DNA of 64,000 nucleotides from Actinomycetales bacterium (GTDB lineage: Bacteria > Actinomycetota > Actinomycetes > Actinomycetales > Dermatophilaceae), in contig JADJVX010000005.1 of assembly GCA_016710385.1 (NCBI GenBank), positions 1-64,000 of the forward strand, read 5' to 3'. The notes beneath the pieces were generated by a model. It had not been told where the DNA came from, made no database searches, and saw nothing but the letters and a program-made list of their open reading frames with translations. This document shows positions 31,957 to 41,404 of this stretch, piece after piece. The translations under genes were made by a program, and so were the position numbers. Numbering within the stretch: position 1 is the first letter of the stretch; every line of letters begins with the position of its first letter.

Positions 31957-32936
31957 GCCCCCAATCCTGCCACTGCCCGTCGCCGCAGTGCCGGCAGCAC
32001 CGCGGCCACGGCGGTGAGACCCAAGCCCGCGAGGACCACGAGGGTGACGGTATGCCGGGTGGCCGGGTTGAGCAGGTCGAGCGTCAAGGCCCCGAGCACC
32101 TGGCCACAGAGCAACACCAACATGGTGTGCAACACCCCCAGGTGGCGGACCACGACGGCGGCCACTCCGACGAAGACCACCCCGGCCAGACCTCCGAACC
32201 ACACCCATCCGGGTGGCGGGTCAAGCCGAACGGGACCCAATCCCCCACTGGCCCAACGGATTCCGACCACCGTCGACAGCAGGATCACCCCATTGGTGAA
32301 GTTGAGCCAAGTAGTCGCCCACGGGGTGCCGGTGGCGACGTTGACCCGGCCGTTGATCGCCGATTGCACCGAGTGCAAGCCGCCCACGAGCAGTGCCAGG
32401 AGCACGGGCACGACGACCGCCGCGCCAACTGCCGTCGTCATCCCGGCGCCGCCAGGCCCGCTATTGGCGAGCACCCGCCCCCACACCGCGATGCCCACGC
32501 CGATCGTCGCCAGCACAGCGGCAACCACCCGCACGGTCGTCACCGCCGCCCGACCCGCCGGGCCCAGTCCCATCCGGTCGACGACGATGGCGTTGCCGGT
32601 CTGTCCGCCGACGACGGCAATGGTGAACAAGGCCACCCCGGCCAGTGGCACGGCATACGCCTGGACGAGCACGTAGGTGCCGCCGAGCAGCCCACCGAGG
32701 GTCTGCCACACCGGCATCCGGCCCGCTCGCACCGTGGCAGTGAGCGCCCGCAGACCGGCTCGGGTGCGCCGTGAGGCCAGCAGGACGACGGTGAGCACCA
32801 CCCAGCCGGACCCGAAACTCCACAACGCGGCATACAGCGGCTCGTGCAGGCGGGCGGAGAGCTCTCCGTTCATCCGGGACTGCCCCGCCGAGAGAGCGCC
32901 GATGAGCAGGCCCGCCAGCCCGGCCCAGGACCACAC
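31953..32936 (-). CDS. DMT-superfamily transporter, two fused YdcZ (DUF606) units
   Basis: Integral membrane protein of 327 residues with about ten helices. YdcZ/DUF606 proteins are usually about 150 residues with five helices; here two units lie in one chain: [40 protein letters not shown] in the first half and [38 protein letters not shown] in the second. The substrate is unknown. The start is GTG 32936, 40 bases after the purH stop; no earlier in-frame start codon lies in that gap. Coupled to folD (GTGA). Two GTATGCCG octamers. Confidence 0.85.
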   Translation of the reverse strand: MWSWAGLAGLLIGALSAGQSRMNGELSARLHEPLYAALWSFGSGWVVLTVVLLASRRTRAGLRALTATVRAGRMPVWQTLGGLLGGTYVLVQAYAVPLAGVALFTIAVVGGQTGNAIVVDRMGLGPAGRAAVTTVRVVAAVLATIGVGIAVWGRVLANSGPGGAGMTTAVGAAVVVPVLLALLVGGLHSVQSAINGRVNVATGTPWATTWLNFTNGVILLSTVVGIRWASGGLGPVRLDPPPGWVWFGGLAGVVFVGVAAVVVRHLGVLHTMLVLLCGQVLGALTLDLLNPATRHTVTLVVLAGLGLTAVAAVLPALRRRAVAGLGA

Positions 32937-32976
32937 GCTCTCGTGCCTGACGCCAGGCTGCGCCAGCCGCGCCGGC

Positions 32977-34617
32977 TCAGTGCGCGAAATGCCGGGTCCC
33001 GGTGAAATACATCGTGACGCCTGCGGCCTGCGCAGCCGCGACGACCTCGGGGTCGCGCATCGAACCCCCAGGCGCGACGACCGCCCGGACCCCCGCGTCG
33101 ATGAGCACCTGGAGGCCGTCGGCGAACGGGAAGAAGGCATCCGAGGCTGCCACCGCCCCGCGCGCCCGGTCCACTCCCGCGCGCGACACGGCCAGGTGGC
33201 AGGAGTCGACCCGGTTGACCTGGCCCATGCCGATGCCGACCGAGGCGCCGTCGCGGGCCAGCAGGATGGCGTTGGACTTGACCGCTCGCACGGCGCGCCA
33301 GGCGAACTGCAGGTCGGCCAGGGTGGCCGCGTCGGCTGCCTCGCCCGATGCCAGCCGCCAGTGGGCTGCGTCGTCCCCACCGACGATCGCGCCGGATTCG
33401 TCACGCACCACCGCGTCGAGGAGGTCGCGTTGCTGCATGAGCATCCCACCGGCGATCGGCCGGGTCTCGATCCCGGCGCGGGCGGCCCGTTCGGCGGGCA
33501 GGCGCAGCAGCCGGATGTTCTTCTTGGCCGTGAGAACGGCCAGCGCCTCGGGGTCGTAGTCCGGCGCGACGACGACTTCGGTGAAGATGTCCTTGACGCG
33601 CTCGGCCATGGTGACCGTCACCGGCCGGTTGACCGCGATGATCCCGCCGAACGCCGACACCGGGTCGCACTCGTGGGCCCGCAGGTGCGCCTGCGCGATC
33701 CCCTCGGACTCGGCGGCGACAGCGATGCCACAGGGGTTGGCGTGTTTGACGACCGCGCAGGTTGGTTGGTCGCCGTGATCGTAGGCCGCCCGCACGGCCG
33801 CGTCAGCGTCGATGTAGTTGTTGTAGGACATCTCCTTGCCGTGCAACTGCTCGGCGGCCGCGATGCCGGTGGCGCCATATCCGTTGAGATAGAGGGCTGC
33901 ACGCTGGTGCGGGTTCTCGCCGTAGCGCAGGCTGGCGCTCTTGTCCCAGGTCGCCCCGACCCACGCCGGGAAACCCTGCCCGTCAGAGGTGTCGGTGAGC
34001 ACATTGCCCATCCAGGACGCGACGGCGACGTCGTAGGTCGCCGTGTGGACGAACGCCTCAGCCGCCAGCCGCGTGCGCTGCGCCAGCGTGAACCCACCGC
34101 TGCGCACCGCCTGCAGCGCCATCCCGTATGCCGTGGGGCTGGTGAGGACCGCGACGCTCGGGTGGTTCTTGGCCGTAGCCCGCACCATCGACGGCCCGCC
34201 GATGTCGATCTGCTCGACGCACTCGTCCGGTCCGGCGCCCGAGGCCACTGTCGCGGTGAAGGGGTAGAGGTTGACGACGACGAGCTCGAAAGCGGCGATG
34301 CCCAGGTCGGCCAGTTGCGCCAGGTGCTCGGGTTTGCGGGTGTCGGCCAGCAGCCCGGCGTGCACTCGCGGGTGCAGCGTCTTGACCCGCCCCTCCAGAC
34401 ACTCCGGGAAGCCGGTGAGGTCCTCGACGTGGACCACCGGCAGCCCGAGCGACTCGATGAATGCGGCCGAGCCCCCCGTCGAGACGAGTTCGACGCCGGC
34501 GTCGTCCAGGCCCCGGACCAGGTCGGCCAGGCCGGTCTTGTCGTAGACCGAGATAAGCGCGCGCCGAACGGGGCGGACGTCTTCGGAGGGGCCGGGCGCA
34601 CTCACAGCGGCGGACAT
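32977..34617 (-). CDS. purH: Bifunctional AICAR formyltransferase / IMP cyclohydrolase
   Basis: Last two steps of IMP synthesis, 546 residues. The N-terminal MGS-like cyclohydrolase domain (about 20-170) begins [20 protein letters not shown], with [23 protein letters not shown]. The C-terminal transformylase domain has [54 protein letters not shown] and [30 protein letters not shown] 34617 is preceded by AGGAGA at six bases. A ZTP riboswitch sits in the leader, so expression should rise when the purine intermediate ZMP accumulates. Confidence 0.97.
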   Translation of the reverse strand: MSAAVSAPGPSEDVRPVRRALISVYDKTGLADLVRGLDDAGVELVSTGGSAAFIESLGLPVVHVEDLTGFPECLEGRVKTLHPRVHAGLLADTRKPEHLAQLADLGIAAFELVVVNLYPFTATVASGAGPDECVEQIDIGGPSMVRATAKNHPSVAVLTSPTAYGMALQAVRSGGFTLAQRTRLAAEAFVHTATYDVAVASWMGNVLTDTSDGQGFPAWVGATWDKSASLRYGENPHQRAALYLNGYGATGIAAAEQLHGKEMSYNNYIDADAAVRAAYDHGDQPTCAVVKHANPCGIAVAAESEGIAQAHLRAHECDPVSAFGGIIAVNRPVTVTMAERVKDIFTEVVVAPDYDPEALAVLTAKKNIRLLRLPAERAARAGIETRPIAGGMLMQQRDLLDAVVRDESGAIVGGDDAAHWRLASGEAADAATLADLQFAWRAVRAVKSNAILLARDGASVGIGMGQVNRVDSCHLAVSRAGVDRARGAVAASDAFFPFADGLQVLIDAGVRAVVAPGGSMRDPEVVAAAQAAGVTMYFTGTRHFAH

Positions 34618-34639
34618 GCGGGATCTCCTGTCGTGTCAC

Positions 34640-34716
34640 CCAGGGCACCCAGGCGGGCGATGCTCCCGGAATCACTCCCCGGTGGTTGCCCACCTGCGCC
34701 AGTCGTCGTCGCTGCC
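34640..34716 (-). ncRNA. ZTP (pfl) riboswitch in the purH leader
   Basis: On the minus strand the purN-purH gap reads CGACTGGCGCAGGTGGGCA, ACCACCGGGGAGTG, an 11-base linker, then GCCCGCCTGGGTGCCCTGGG. This is the pfl/ZTP aptamer: the 5' domain with its internal bulge, the CCACCGGGGAG core, and the 3' GCCCGCCTGGGC-type pseudoknot hairpin that binds ZMP/ZTP. It ends about 22 bases before the purH ATG, just ahead of the AGGAGA site, so control of translation start or of transcription readthrough is possible. The class is well known to regulate purH and folate genes. Confidence 0.92.
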
Positions 34717-34751
34717 GAGTCTAGTGTCGCCTGGCGAGGTCAACAGTGCCC

Positions 34752-35378
34752 TCAGACCCCCTTCAGACCCTCAGCCCCGATACGCACCCGCCGGCCGGAC
34801 ACGGCATACCCCTGCCGTGCCATCCGCCCGACGACCTCGACGAGCATCTGCCGCTCGACGACCTTGATGCGTTCGTGGAGGGTGTCCTCGGTGTCGTCAC
34901 CTCGGATGGCCACCGCATGCTGCTCGATGATCGGGCCGGTATCGACACCCGCATCGACGAGGTGACACGTCGTGCCGGTGACCTTGACCCCGTAGGCGAG
35001 CGCGTCTCGCACCGCGTGGGCGCCGGGAAAAGCGGGCAGTAACGCGGGGTGGGTGTTGATGACGGTATGCCGGGCCAGGGCCTGCGGCCCGAGAATCTTC
35101 ATGAACCCCGCCGACACGACGAACGCCGGCCGATAAGAGTCGAGCAGGTCGGCCAGCGCGACATCCCAGTCGGCGCGTGACGGGAAGTCGGCCACCCGGC
35201 ATACAAAGGTCGGAATGCCACCTCGTTGAGCGCGATCGAGCCCGGCGATCCCGTCGCGGTCCGCGCCCACCGCCGCGACTCGCACCCCGTATACCGGGTC
35301 GCGAGCGGCGTCGAGAAGGGCCTGCAGCAGGGTGCCGGAGCCAGAAACCAGCACGATGACAGGAGCGGGCTCGGCCAT
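34752..35378 (-). CDS. purN: Phosphoribosylglycinamide formyltransferase
   Basis: Transfers formyl from 10-formyl-THF to GAR in purine synthesis, 208 residues. Landmarks: VIVLVSGSGTLLQALLDA (GAR binding), FVVSAGFMKILGP, the catalytic Asn-His-Asp set in VINTHPALLPAFPGAHAVRDALAYG and HLVDAGVDTGPII. Starts at ATG 35378, seven bases after TAGGCT, so the message is probably leaderless. Upstream of purH in the same direction, with the riboswitch between them, so purH can be tuned separately. Confidence 0.96.
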   Translation of the reverse strand: MAEPAPVIVLVSGSGTLLQALLDAARDPVYGVRVAAVGADRDGIAGLDRAQRGGIPTFVCRVADFPSRADWDVALADLLDSYRPAFVVSAGFMKILGPQALARHTVINTHPALLPAFPGAHAVRDALAYGVKVTGTTCHLVDAGVDTGPIIEQHAVAIRGDDTEDTLHERIKVVERQMLVEVVGRMARQGYAVSGRRVRIGAEGLKGV

Positions 35379-35413
35379 GGTGAGGAGCCTAGCGACGCCG
35401 GGCCGTTGGTAGA

Positions 35414-36961
35414 GTGCGGCCGTGCCGCGGCGGTCGCTTCGGCCTGCCCGGCACTCAAGGAGCTCCCATCTCCCCGACCCCGTCCCAGCGCTCCCGGGCC
35501 CTCACCGTTCTGCGCCTGGACGACACACCCCGGGAGTCGATCGGACGGCGCGGTGTGATGAGCGTCGTGGGACTGGTGTCGCAGAGTGGCGCCCGCTTCT
35601 TGGTCAACCTGGTCGCCGGGCGTCTCGGTGGGCCCGTGGTGCTCGGACACGTGGCCGTTGCGATGTCGGCCGTCCAGCTGCTGGCCCTGGTGGGACCCAC
35701 ATCCTTGGGTTCGGCCGCGAGCAAGTACATGGCTCAGTCGCTCGGCGAAGGCGATCTCGCAGGCACCCGAGCCGTGGCCCGACACATCTGGCGCGCAACA
35801 CTGGCCTGCGGGCTCGTTCTCGGGTTGAGCGGTGGGCTGATCTGGAGGGTTTGGTTCGACGGGACCTGGGCAGAGTCCTTGACGGTAGGCGTGATGACGG
35901 CCAGCCTGTCGACCTACACCGTCGCGCGAGGGGCCTTCTTCGGGCACCGGCACATCGGGCCGTCTGGCACCTGGGATGCGCTCGTCGCAGTCATCGGGGT
36001 CGTGGGTTCGGCAGGGCTGCTCGTCATGGGAGTGCGCAGCGTGCTGGCCCTGTTGCCGATGGCGCTGGGATGGACGATCTACTCCTGGGCGGGTTGGCCG
36101 CGGGGCGCCGCCGGCGTGCCCACGGGGGCGGTGCGGCGGGAGATCAATCACTTCGTCGTCGTCACGGCCGTCGGGACCCTCACCAGCGCGGGTTTCATCC
36201 AGGCATCCCTTGTCGTCGCCCGGGTAGTCGGCGGCACCGAGGGGTCCGGATACTACTCAGCCGCGCTCACCATCTCGGCACCCTTGTCGATCCTCGTCGG
36301 TGCCGCCAATTCGGTGCTGTTTCCCTCCATGGCCGAGGCGCTGGGTCGAGGTGCCGAGGACGCCTTCCGGCGCCAGTTGCACCAGTCGACCGAGGCGATC
36401 GTCGTCATCATGAGCGGCGCCATCGGGCTGCTCATGGTCCTGAGCTCTCCCGTCCTGGCCCTCGTGTGGGGGGACCGATTCCGGGCAGCCGAGCCCCTAC
36501 TGCCGATCATGCTCGGTGCCATCCTCGCCTATGTCACAGCCGTGCCGAGCGTCAGTGCGCTCGTGACCCGGGGTGCCGCCCAGGCTCGGATCACCACCGC
36601 CTTCGGCATCGCAGGAGCTATGGCCGGAGGGGTGATCTGGCTGCTGACCGCCACCTCGTTCGGTGTCATCGGCGTCGCCTGGGGATACCTCATCTCCACG
36701 GTGGTCAGCTCGGGACTCACGGTGCTCGTGGCCTGGCGGCGCGAGGCCCAGCGCTGGTGGGGTCCCATGGTGCGGCTGCTCGTGATCGCGGCGGCGGCTG
36801 CAGTGGGCTGGTTGTTGCCCAGGGCCGGCTCCGTGTCGGTGGGCGTGTCGGCGCTCGGCTTCCTCGCGCTCTGGGCGGCACTGTTCGCCGGGCGGCTCCG
36901 CAGTGTCGTCACCCACCTGAGCAGCCGAGGCCGCCCGCAATCCCCCGACCCCCTCACGTGA
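35414..36961 (+). CDS. Oligosaccharide flippase (Wzx/MOP superfamily)
   Basis: Polytopic membrane protein with 12-14 hydrophobic segments from SVVGLVSQSGARFLVNLVAG to the basic tail, matching polysaccharide flippases that move lipid-linked repeat units outward. It opens the polysaccharide locus. The start is uncertain. GTG 35414 is the first in-frame codon. The only good ribosome site, AAGGAG (35457-35462), stands five bases before an in-frame ATC (35468). A leaderless-type -10 (TAGAGT, 35410-35415) points to GTG 35422, which is out of frame; GTG 35555 and ATG 35558 are in-frame later options. The membrane core is unaffected by this choice. Confidence 0.85.
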   Translation: MRPCRGGRFGLPGTQGAPISPTPSQRSRALTVLRLDDTPRESIGRRGVMSVVGLVSQSGARFLVNLVAGRLGGPVVLGHVAVAMSAVQLLALVGPTSLGSAASKYMAQSLGEGDLAGTRAVARHIWRATLACGLVLGLSGGLIWRVWFDGTWAESLTVGVMTASLSTYTVARGAFFGHRHIGPSGTWDALVAVIGVVGSAGLLVMGVRSVLALLPMALGWTIYSWAGWPRGAAGVPTGAVRREINHFVVVTAVGTLTSAGFIQASLVVARVVGGTEGSGYYSAALTISAPLSILVGAANSVLFPSMAEALGRGAEDAFRRQLHQSTEAIVVIMSGAIGLLMVLSSPVLALVWGDRFRAAEPLLPIMLGAILAYVTAVPSVSALVTRGAAQARITTAFGIAGAMAGGVIWLLTATSFGVIGVAWGYLISTVVSSGLTVLVAWRREAQRWWGPMVRLLVIAAAAAVGWLLPRAGSVSVGVSALGFLALWAALFAGRLRSVVTHLSSRGRPQSPDPLT

Positions 36962-37051
36962 CGCGCAGCGCCTGACCCCAAGCTGGTCGTGGACAAGTCC
37001 CGTCGGAAACCATCGGCCACGGCCTGGCAGCAGCCGCGGCTTATTCCTCGC

Positions 37052-39334
37052 TCAGCGCAACAGGGACCGCACAGCAGCAGCCACCGCATCGCTGACCGAA
37101 GCCCCGCCGCCGAGCACCCACACCTGTTCTGGCATGAGCCGACTGACCTGTTGTGAGGTACTCACAGGCAATACGTTCCCAGGTGTCAACAGCAGTGGCG
37201 CTCGGTCGCGGCCGGCCCGCGCCGCACCAGCCAACCCGTCGGCGAAATTCTCGCCGGACGCGAGGTAGACGGCTGTTGCGGAAGGGTATTGGGCCGCAAT
37301 GGCGGCAGCGGTGGCATTCCGGTCCGGTCCAGCCAAGCGGACCGCTGACCCCGTCGTGGTCCGCGCCGCTGCGGCCGCCATCACCGCGTCGGAGATCACG
37401 CCGGTGCCCCCCAGGACGACGACCTTGCTCGGTGCCAGTCTGGTCAGCGCGGCCGCCGTCGCTTGGGGCAGGACGCCGGCCCGGGTCAGCAGCAGAGGGG
37501 CCTTGTCGCGGCCCGCGAGTGCGGCACCGGCCAGGGCATCGGGAAAGCCCTCACCGGATGCGAGGTAGGCGACCCCACCCTTTGAGTAGAAGGACGACAT
37601 CGCGGCCGCCGTCTCGAACCGATCCGAGCCAGATATCCGCTGCACCTTTCCGCTCGTCGTCAGCAACCGCAACTGTTCGGCGACAGCGTCCGACACAGCC
37701 CCGGGGCCTCCGAGGATGACGACCCGGCCGGGCGAGAGTCGCGTCATCGCCTGGCGCGTGGCGCTCGGCAGCGACTTCGGGTCGGTGAGCAGCAGCGGCC
37801 CGGCGTTGTATGCCGCGCGCGCTGCCCCTGACAGTGCGTCGGGGAAGTCCGCGCCGCTGGCCACGTAGACCACCGGGACGCCCGAGCTGTATCCATCGGC
37901 GATCGCCGCGGCCGTGGCGTAGCGGTCGGCACCGGCCAACCGAACGACGGGCGAGGTGCCACCGATGGTGAAGAAGTTCGACGACAGACCGGTGCTGTAC
38001 GCAGGCCAGGACCGGGCGGACATGATCGAACCGCCGGTCGTCGTCGCCGACTGGTAAACCCCGTTCGCACTGCTTCCCTCGACGAGCACGGACGTGACCC
38101 GTCCTCCCCAGGTCCCGGCACCGTCACGACCGAGGATCTGGATGCGCTCGACCCGCGTGATGCCGAAACGCGCCTCCAACGAGCTCGCCGGCAATTCGGC
38201 CGACCAGGCATGTCGCGAGTTGCCCGCAACGGCGTCGTAAGGGTCAGCCTTGGCGACGAGGTACCCATGACCCGGCGACCCGGCTGCCGTCTGGCCCCCG
38301 TTTGATGAGGAGTACATCGTCGTGGCCAGCCGGGTCACCCCGTCTGCGAACACGTAGGTCAAGACCTGACCGTCGGTCGCGGCGACCGCAGCGTCGGTGG
38401 CTGTCGCCTCATAGGAGGTCAGCGATCCGTCGGCGTTGCGCCGACCCTGACCTCGGTACGCCTGGCATGCGGTGGTATCGCACGTGTCGTAGTACGACGT
38501 GCCGTTGGAGCCGCGGGCGGCATACGTCCGAGCTGCCACGCTCTGCGCTTTGAGCGCCTCGCTCTGGAAGGACGTCGGCATCTCCGAGGGCACGACTCCC
38601 CGCAGGTAGGACTGCATCGTCAGCGAGTTCACCGTCGCCAGGGAGGTCGTCCCCAGATGAGTCGCCTCGACCGCTCCGCGGTAGACGGCGCGCTCGCCCG
38701 ATGGCAGGAAGAGATCAACCGACCCCTCGGTGCCGGTGAAGACCACCGGGCAGGGCGTCGCACCCGGGCGGTATGCCGTCCACGAACGCCCGTCGTAGGA
38801 CTCGACGGAGCAACTCGAGGCAGACGCGCCTGAGGCCGACACCCGCCACTGCAGCGGCGCACTCGGCAACGTCGTGGTCGTCCCACCAGTCGTCAACGAC
38901 AAACCAGGGCGGGCTCCAACCCGGGTGATCCCGTCGTTGTCCACGGTGATCCCGATGCGGATGGTGCTCTTCGCACCAGGGACGAGCGACGTTCCAGGGT
39001 AGTAGAAGGCGAGGATCTGAGCGTGGGTCAACCCCGCCGCTGCCGCACCGTTGGCACCGTATTGCGACATGCCGACGCCATGCCCGAAACCGCCCCCCTG
39101 GACCTCGAAGATCCCGCTGCTCGGGCGCAGATAGACCTCCGCTCCCGCCCTCGGTGCCGGCAGCCCGGCACCGGACGCGGTGACGGCACGCTCGCTGGTC
39201 GCTGGTCCGGACCCGGCAACTCCCTGAACCACCGGATGAGAGGCAGGGTGCGACGACGAGGCAGCGAGGGCGACTGACCCATCGACGAAAACGATCACGA
39301 GGCCGACCAAAACGATCGCAAGACGACGACGCAC
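37052..39334 (-). CDS. SpoIID/LytB-domain protein with three CWB2 cell-wall-binding repeats
   Basis: Secreted protein of about 760 residues. After a signal peptide (VRRRLAIVLVGLVIVFVDGSVALAAS) comes a SpoIID/LytB domain (about 70-400) with GGGFGHGVGMSQYGA and SYLRGVVPSEMPTSFQSEALKAQSVAARTYA carrying the catalytic Glu seen in SpoIID lytic transglycosylases. Three CWB2 repeats follow (starting VRLAGADRYATAAAIA, QRISGSDRFETAAAMS and VRLAGPDRNATAAAIA). CWB2 modules bind anionic wall polymers, so the protein should sit in the cell wall. The start is GTG 39334, five bases after GGAGG; upstream in-frame codons lack a site. Divergent from the dehydratase gene. Confidence 0.9.
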   Translation of the reverse strand: MRRRLAIVLVGLVIVFVDGSVALAASSSHPASHPVVQGVAGSGPATSERAVTASGAGLPAPRAGAEVYLRPSSGIFEVQGGGFGHGVGMSQYGANGAAAAGLTHAQILAFYYPGTSLVPGAKSTIRIGITVDNDGITRVGARPGLSLTTGGTTTTLPSAPLQWRVSASGASASSCSVESYDGRSWTAYRPGATPCPVVFTGTEGSVDLFLPSGERAVYRGAVEATHLGTTSLATVNSLTMQSYLRGVVPSEMPTSFQSEALKAQSVAARTYAARGSNGTSYYDTCDTTACQAYRGQGRRNADGSLTSYEATATDAAVAATDGQVLTYVFADGVTRLATTMYSSSNGGQTAAGSPGHGYLVAKADPYDAVAGNSRHAWSAELPASSLEARFGITRVERIQILGRDGAGTWGGRVTSVLVEGSSANGVYQSATTTGGSIMSARSWPAYSTGLSSNFFTIGGTSPVVRLAGADRYATAAAIADGYSSGVPVVYVASGADFPDALSGAARAAYNAGPLLLTDPKSLPSATRQAMTRLSPGRVVILGGPGAVSDAVAEQLRLLTTSGKVQRISGSDRFETAAAMSSFYSKGGVAYLASGEGFPDALAGAALAGRDKAPLLLTRAGVLPQATAAALTRLAPSKVVVLGGTGVISDAVMAAAAARTTTGSAVRLAGPDRNATAAAIAAQYPSATAVYLASGENFADGLAGAARAGRDRAPLLLTPGNVLPVSTSQQVSRLMPEQVWVLGGGASVSDAVAAAVRSLLR

Positions 39335-39538
39335 AACGGCCTCCAGGAGCGGGATTCCCCATGATTCTGTGACGCGAGTGACTGCTGTGGCAAGCAACTA
39401 CATGGCTGTAATTCAGTCTCCAGCCTTGTTCCGGTCCGTCTCCGTGGGCTTGCTCGGCTCATTGGGTACCGTTGGTCGAGCAACAACTGCGCTGGGCCGA
39501 TGGCAGCGCCCACTCGACCCGCCCTCGTGAGGAGCATT

Positions 39539-41359
39539 GTGATTAGGCGTCACGTCAAGTCCGATCACCCCTTCCGGCTGGCCTGGGCGGGAGTCGACTG
39601 CGCCGTCTGGGCGATCGCTCTGGTGCTCGGGTCATGGCTGCGCTACGAGTTGCACCTGGAGTACATCGCCTGGCGTGGGCTGGCCATCACCGCGGTGATC
39701 GCGGCCGCGCTGCAACTGGTCTTCGGATTCCTGTTCGGTCCGTATGCCGTTGGGCACATGCGCGGCTCGTTCGACGAGATCGTCGATCTGGCCAAGACGG
39801 TCCTGGCCGCCTCGCTGGCCACGTGGCTGCCGGTGCTCATCGCCAACCCGATTCTCGTCCCCAAGAGCGTGCCGATCATCGCTGGGGCATTCGCGCTCGT
39901 CGGGATGCTCGCGTTGCGCTTACTGGTGCGCAGTTGGAAGAATCGCCGTGGCTACCCCGGGGGCGACGCCGACTACAGCGGTGAACGCTCCCGAGTCGTC
40001 GTGTTCGGGGCGGGCGAAGGCGGCCGGGTCCTGGTGCGGGCCATGGTGCGGGATCGAAATCACCACTACCACCCAGTCGCCCTGCTCGACGACGACCCCC
40101 TCAAGGCCCGCCTGACCATCGAAGGAGTGCGGGTCCGGGGCACTCGTGGTGACCTCGAAGCCGTGGCGGCCCGCTATGACGCCGACACCCTGGCGATCGC
40201 CATGCCGTCCGCCGACGCCTCGCTCATTCAGGACCTCTCCGACCGCGCCGCCATGGCCGGCCTCAACGTCCTGGTCCTGCCGGCGATGAGCGACATGTTC
40301 GCAACGCCCACTCTCGGGGACTTGCGAGACCTCAACCTCGCGGACCTGCTGGGCCGCCGTGCGATCCAGCTCGATACGACGGCGATCGCCGAGCGCATCT
40401 CGGGCAAGCGCGTGCTCGTCACGGGGGCCGGAGGTTCGATCGGCTCTGAACTGTGCCGTCAGATCCAACGTTTCGGACCAGCGGCGCTGTACCCATTGGA
40501 CCGCGATGAGTCGGGGCTGCATGCGGTCCAGCTGAGCATGGCCGGCACTGGCCTGTTCGAACACGACGGCTCGCTCCTGGTCGACATCCGTGACAAAGAC
40601 GCCGTTCAAGAGATCTTCGACCGGGTGCGACCGGACATCGTGTTCCACGCAGCCGCACTCAAACACCTCCCTCTGCTCGAGCAGTTTCCCTTCGAGGCGT
40701 ACAAATCCAATGTCATCGGCACCCTCAATGTCCTGGAGGCCTCGATCGCTGCGGGCGTGAGCACGGTGGTCAACATCTCCACGGACAAGGCCGCCGACCC
40801 GACCTGCATGCTGGGCTACTCCAAGCGGATCGCCGAGCGTTTGACCGCCGGCATGGCCCAGCGCAACCCCGCTGGACGCTTCGTCTCGGTCCGTTTCGGC
40901 AATGTATTGGGTTCCCGAGGCTCGGTTGTGCACGCTTTCACCGCCCAGATCGAACGCGGTGGCCCGGTCACCGTCACTCACCCCGATGTCGAGCGCTACT
41001 TCATGCTGATCCCCGAGGCCTGCCAACTGGTCCTGGAGGCCGCCGCTGCTGCTCCCGGTCGGGGTGAGGTCATGGTGTTGGACATGGGCAGGCCGCAGAA
41101 GATCGTCGACGTCGCTCGCGCCCTCATCCGGATGTCGGGTCGCACCGGTATCGACATCAACTTCACGGGGCTGCGCCCGGGGGAGAAGATGACCGAGGAC
41201 CTCGTGGCGCGCGGGGAAGATGCCACCTCCACCAACAACCCCCTGGTGACCGGGGCGACCGTGCTCCCCCTGGATCCGAGCCAGTTGCCCGGCCCGGTCG
41301 TCGTCCACGATCACGACTCGGCGATGGTGTGGACCCGCACGCACGCTCTGGCCACCTGA
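39539..41359 (+). CDS. UDP-sugar 4,6-dehydratase (CapD/WbpM/PglF-like)
   Basis: Membrane-bound nucleotide-sugar dehydratase of about 606 residues. Four N-terminal membrane helices (to about 125) lead to a CoA-binding-like Rossmann domain (VVVFGAGEGGRVLVRAM) and an SDR domain with the NAD loop VTGAGGSIGSELCRQI, NISTDKAADP with the catalytic Thr-Asp-Lys, LGYSKRIAE, RFGNVLGSRGSV and TGLRPGEKM. Such enzymes make UDP-4-keto-6-deoxy-GlcNAc, the precursor of bacillosamine or QuiNAc4N-type sugars. A DegT aminotransferase and a PglC-like transferase are in the same locus. GTG 39539 follows GAGGAG; ATG 39500 would be the outer start. Confidence 0.92.
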   Translation: MIRRHVKSDHPFRLAWAGVDCAVWAIALVLGSWLRYELHLEYIAWRGLAITAVIAAALQLVFGFLFGPYAVGHMRGSFDEIVDLAKTVLAASLATWLPVLIANPILVPKSVPIIAGAFALVGMLALRLLVRSWKNRRGYPGGDADYSGERSRVVVFGAGEGGRVLVRAMVRDRNHHYHPVALLDDDPLKARLTIEGVRVRGTRGDLEAVAARYDADTLAIAMPSADASLIQDLSDRAAMAGLNVLVLPAMSDMFATPTLGDLRDLNLADLLGRRAIQLDTTAIAERISGKRVLVTGAGGSIGSELCRQIQRFGPAALYPLDRDESGLHAVQLSMAGTGLFEHDGSLLVDIRDKDAVQEIFDRVRPDIVFHAAALKHLPLLEQFPFEAYKSNVIGTLNVLEASIAAGVSTVVNISTDKAADPTCMLGYSKRIAERLTAGMAQRNPAGRFVSVRFGNVLGSRGSVVHAFTAQIERGGPVTVTHPDVERYFMLIPEACQLVLEAAAAAPGRGEVMVLDMGRPQKIVDVARALIRMSGRTGIDINFTGLRPGEKMTEDLVARGEDATSTNNPLVTGATVLPLDPSQLPGPVVVHDHDSAMVWTRTHALAT

Positions 41360-41404
41360 TGCGCGCCGCTGGATGAACGGATGGCGGCCAAGCCCGCCCG
41401 CGGT

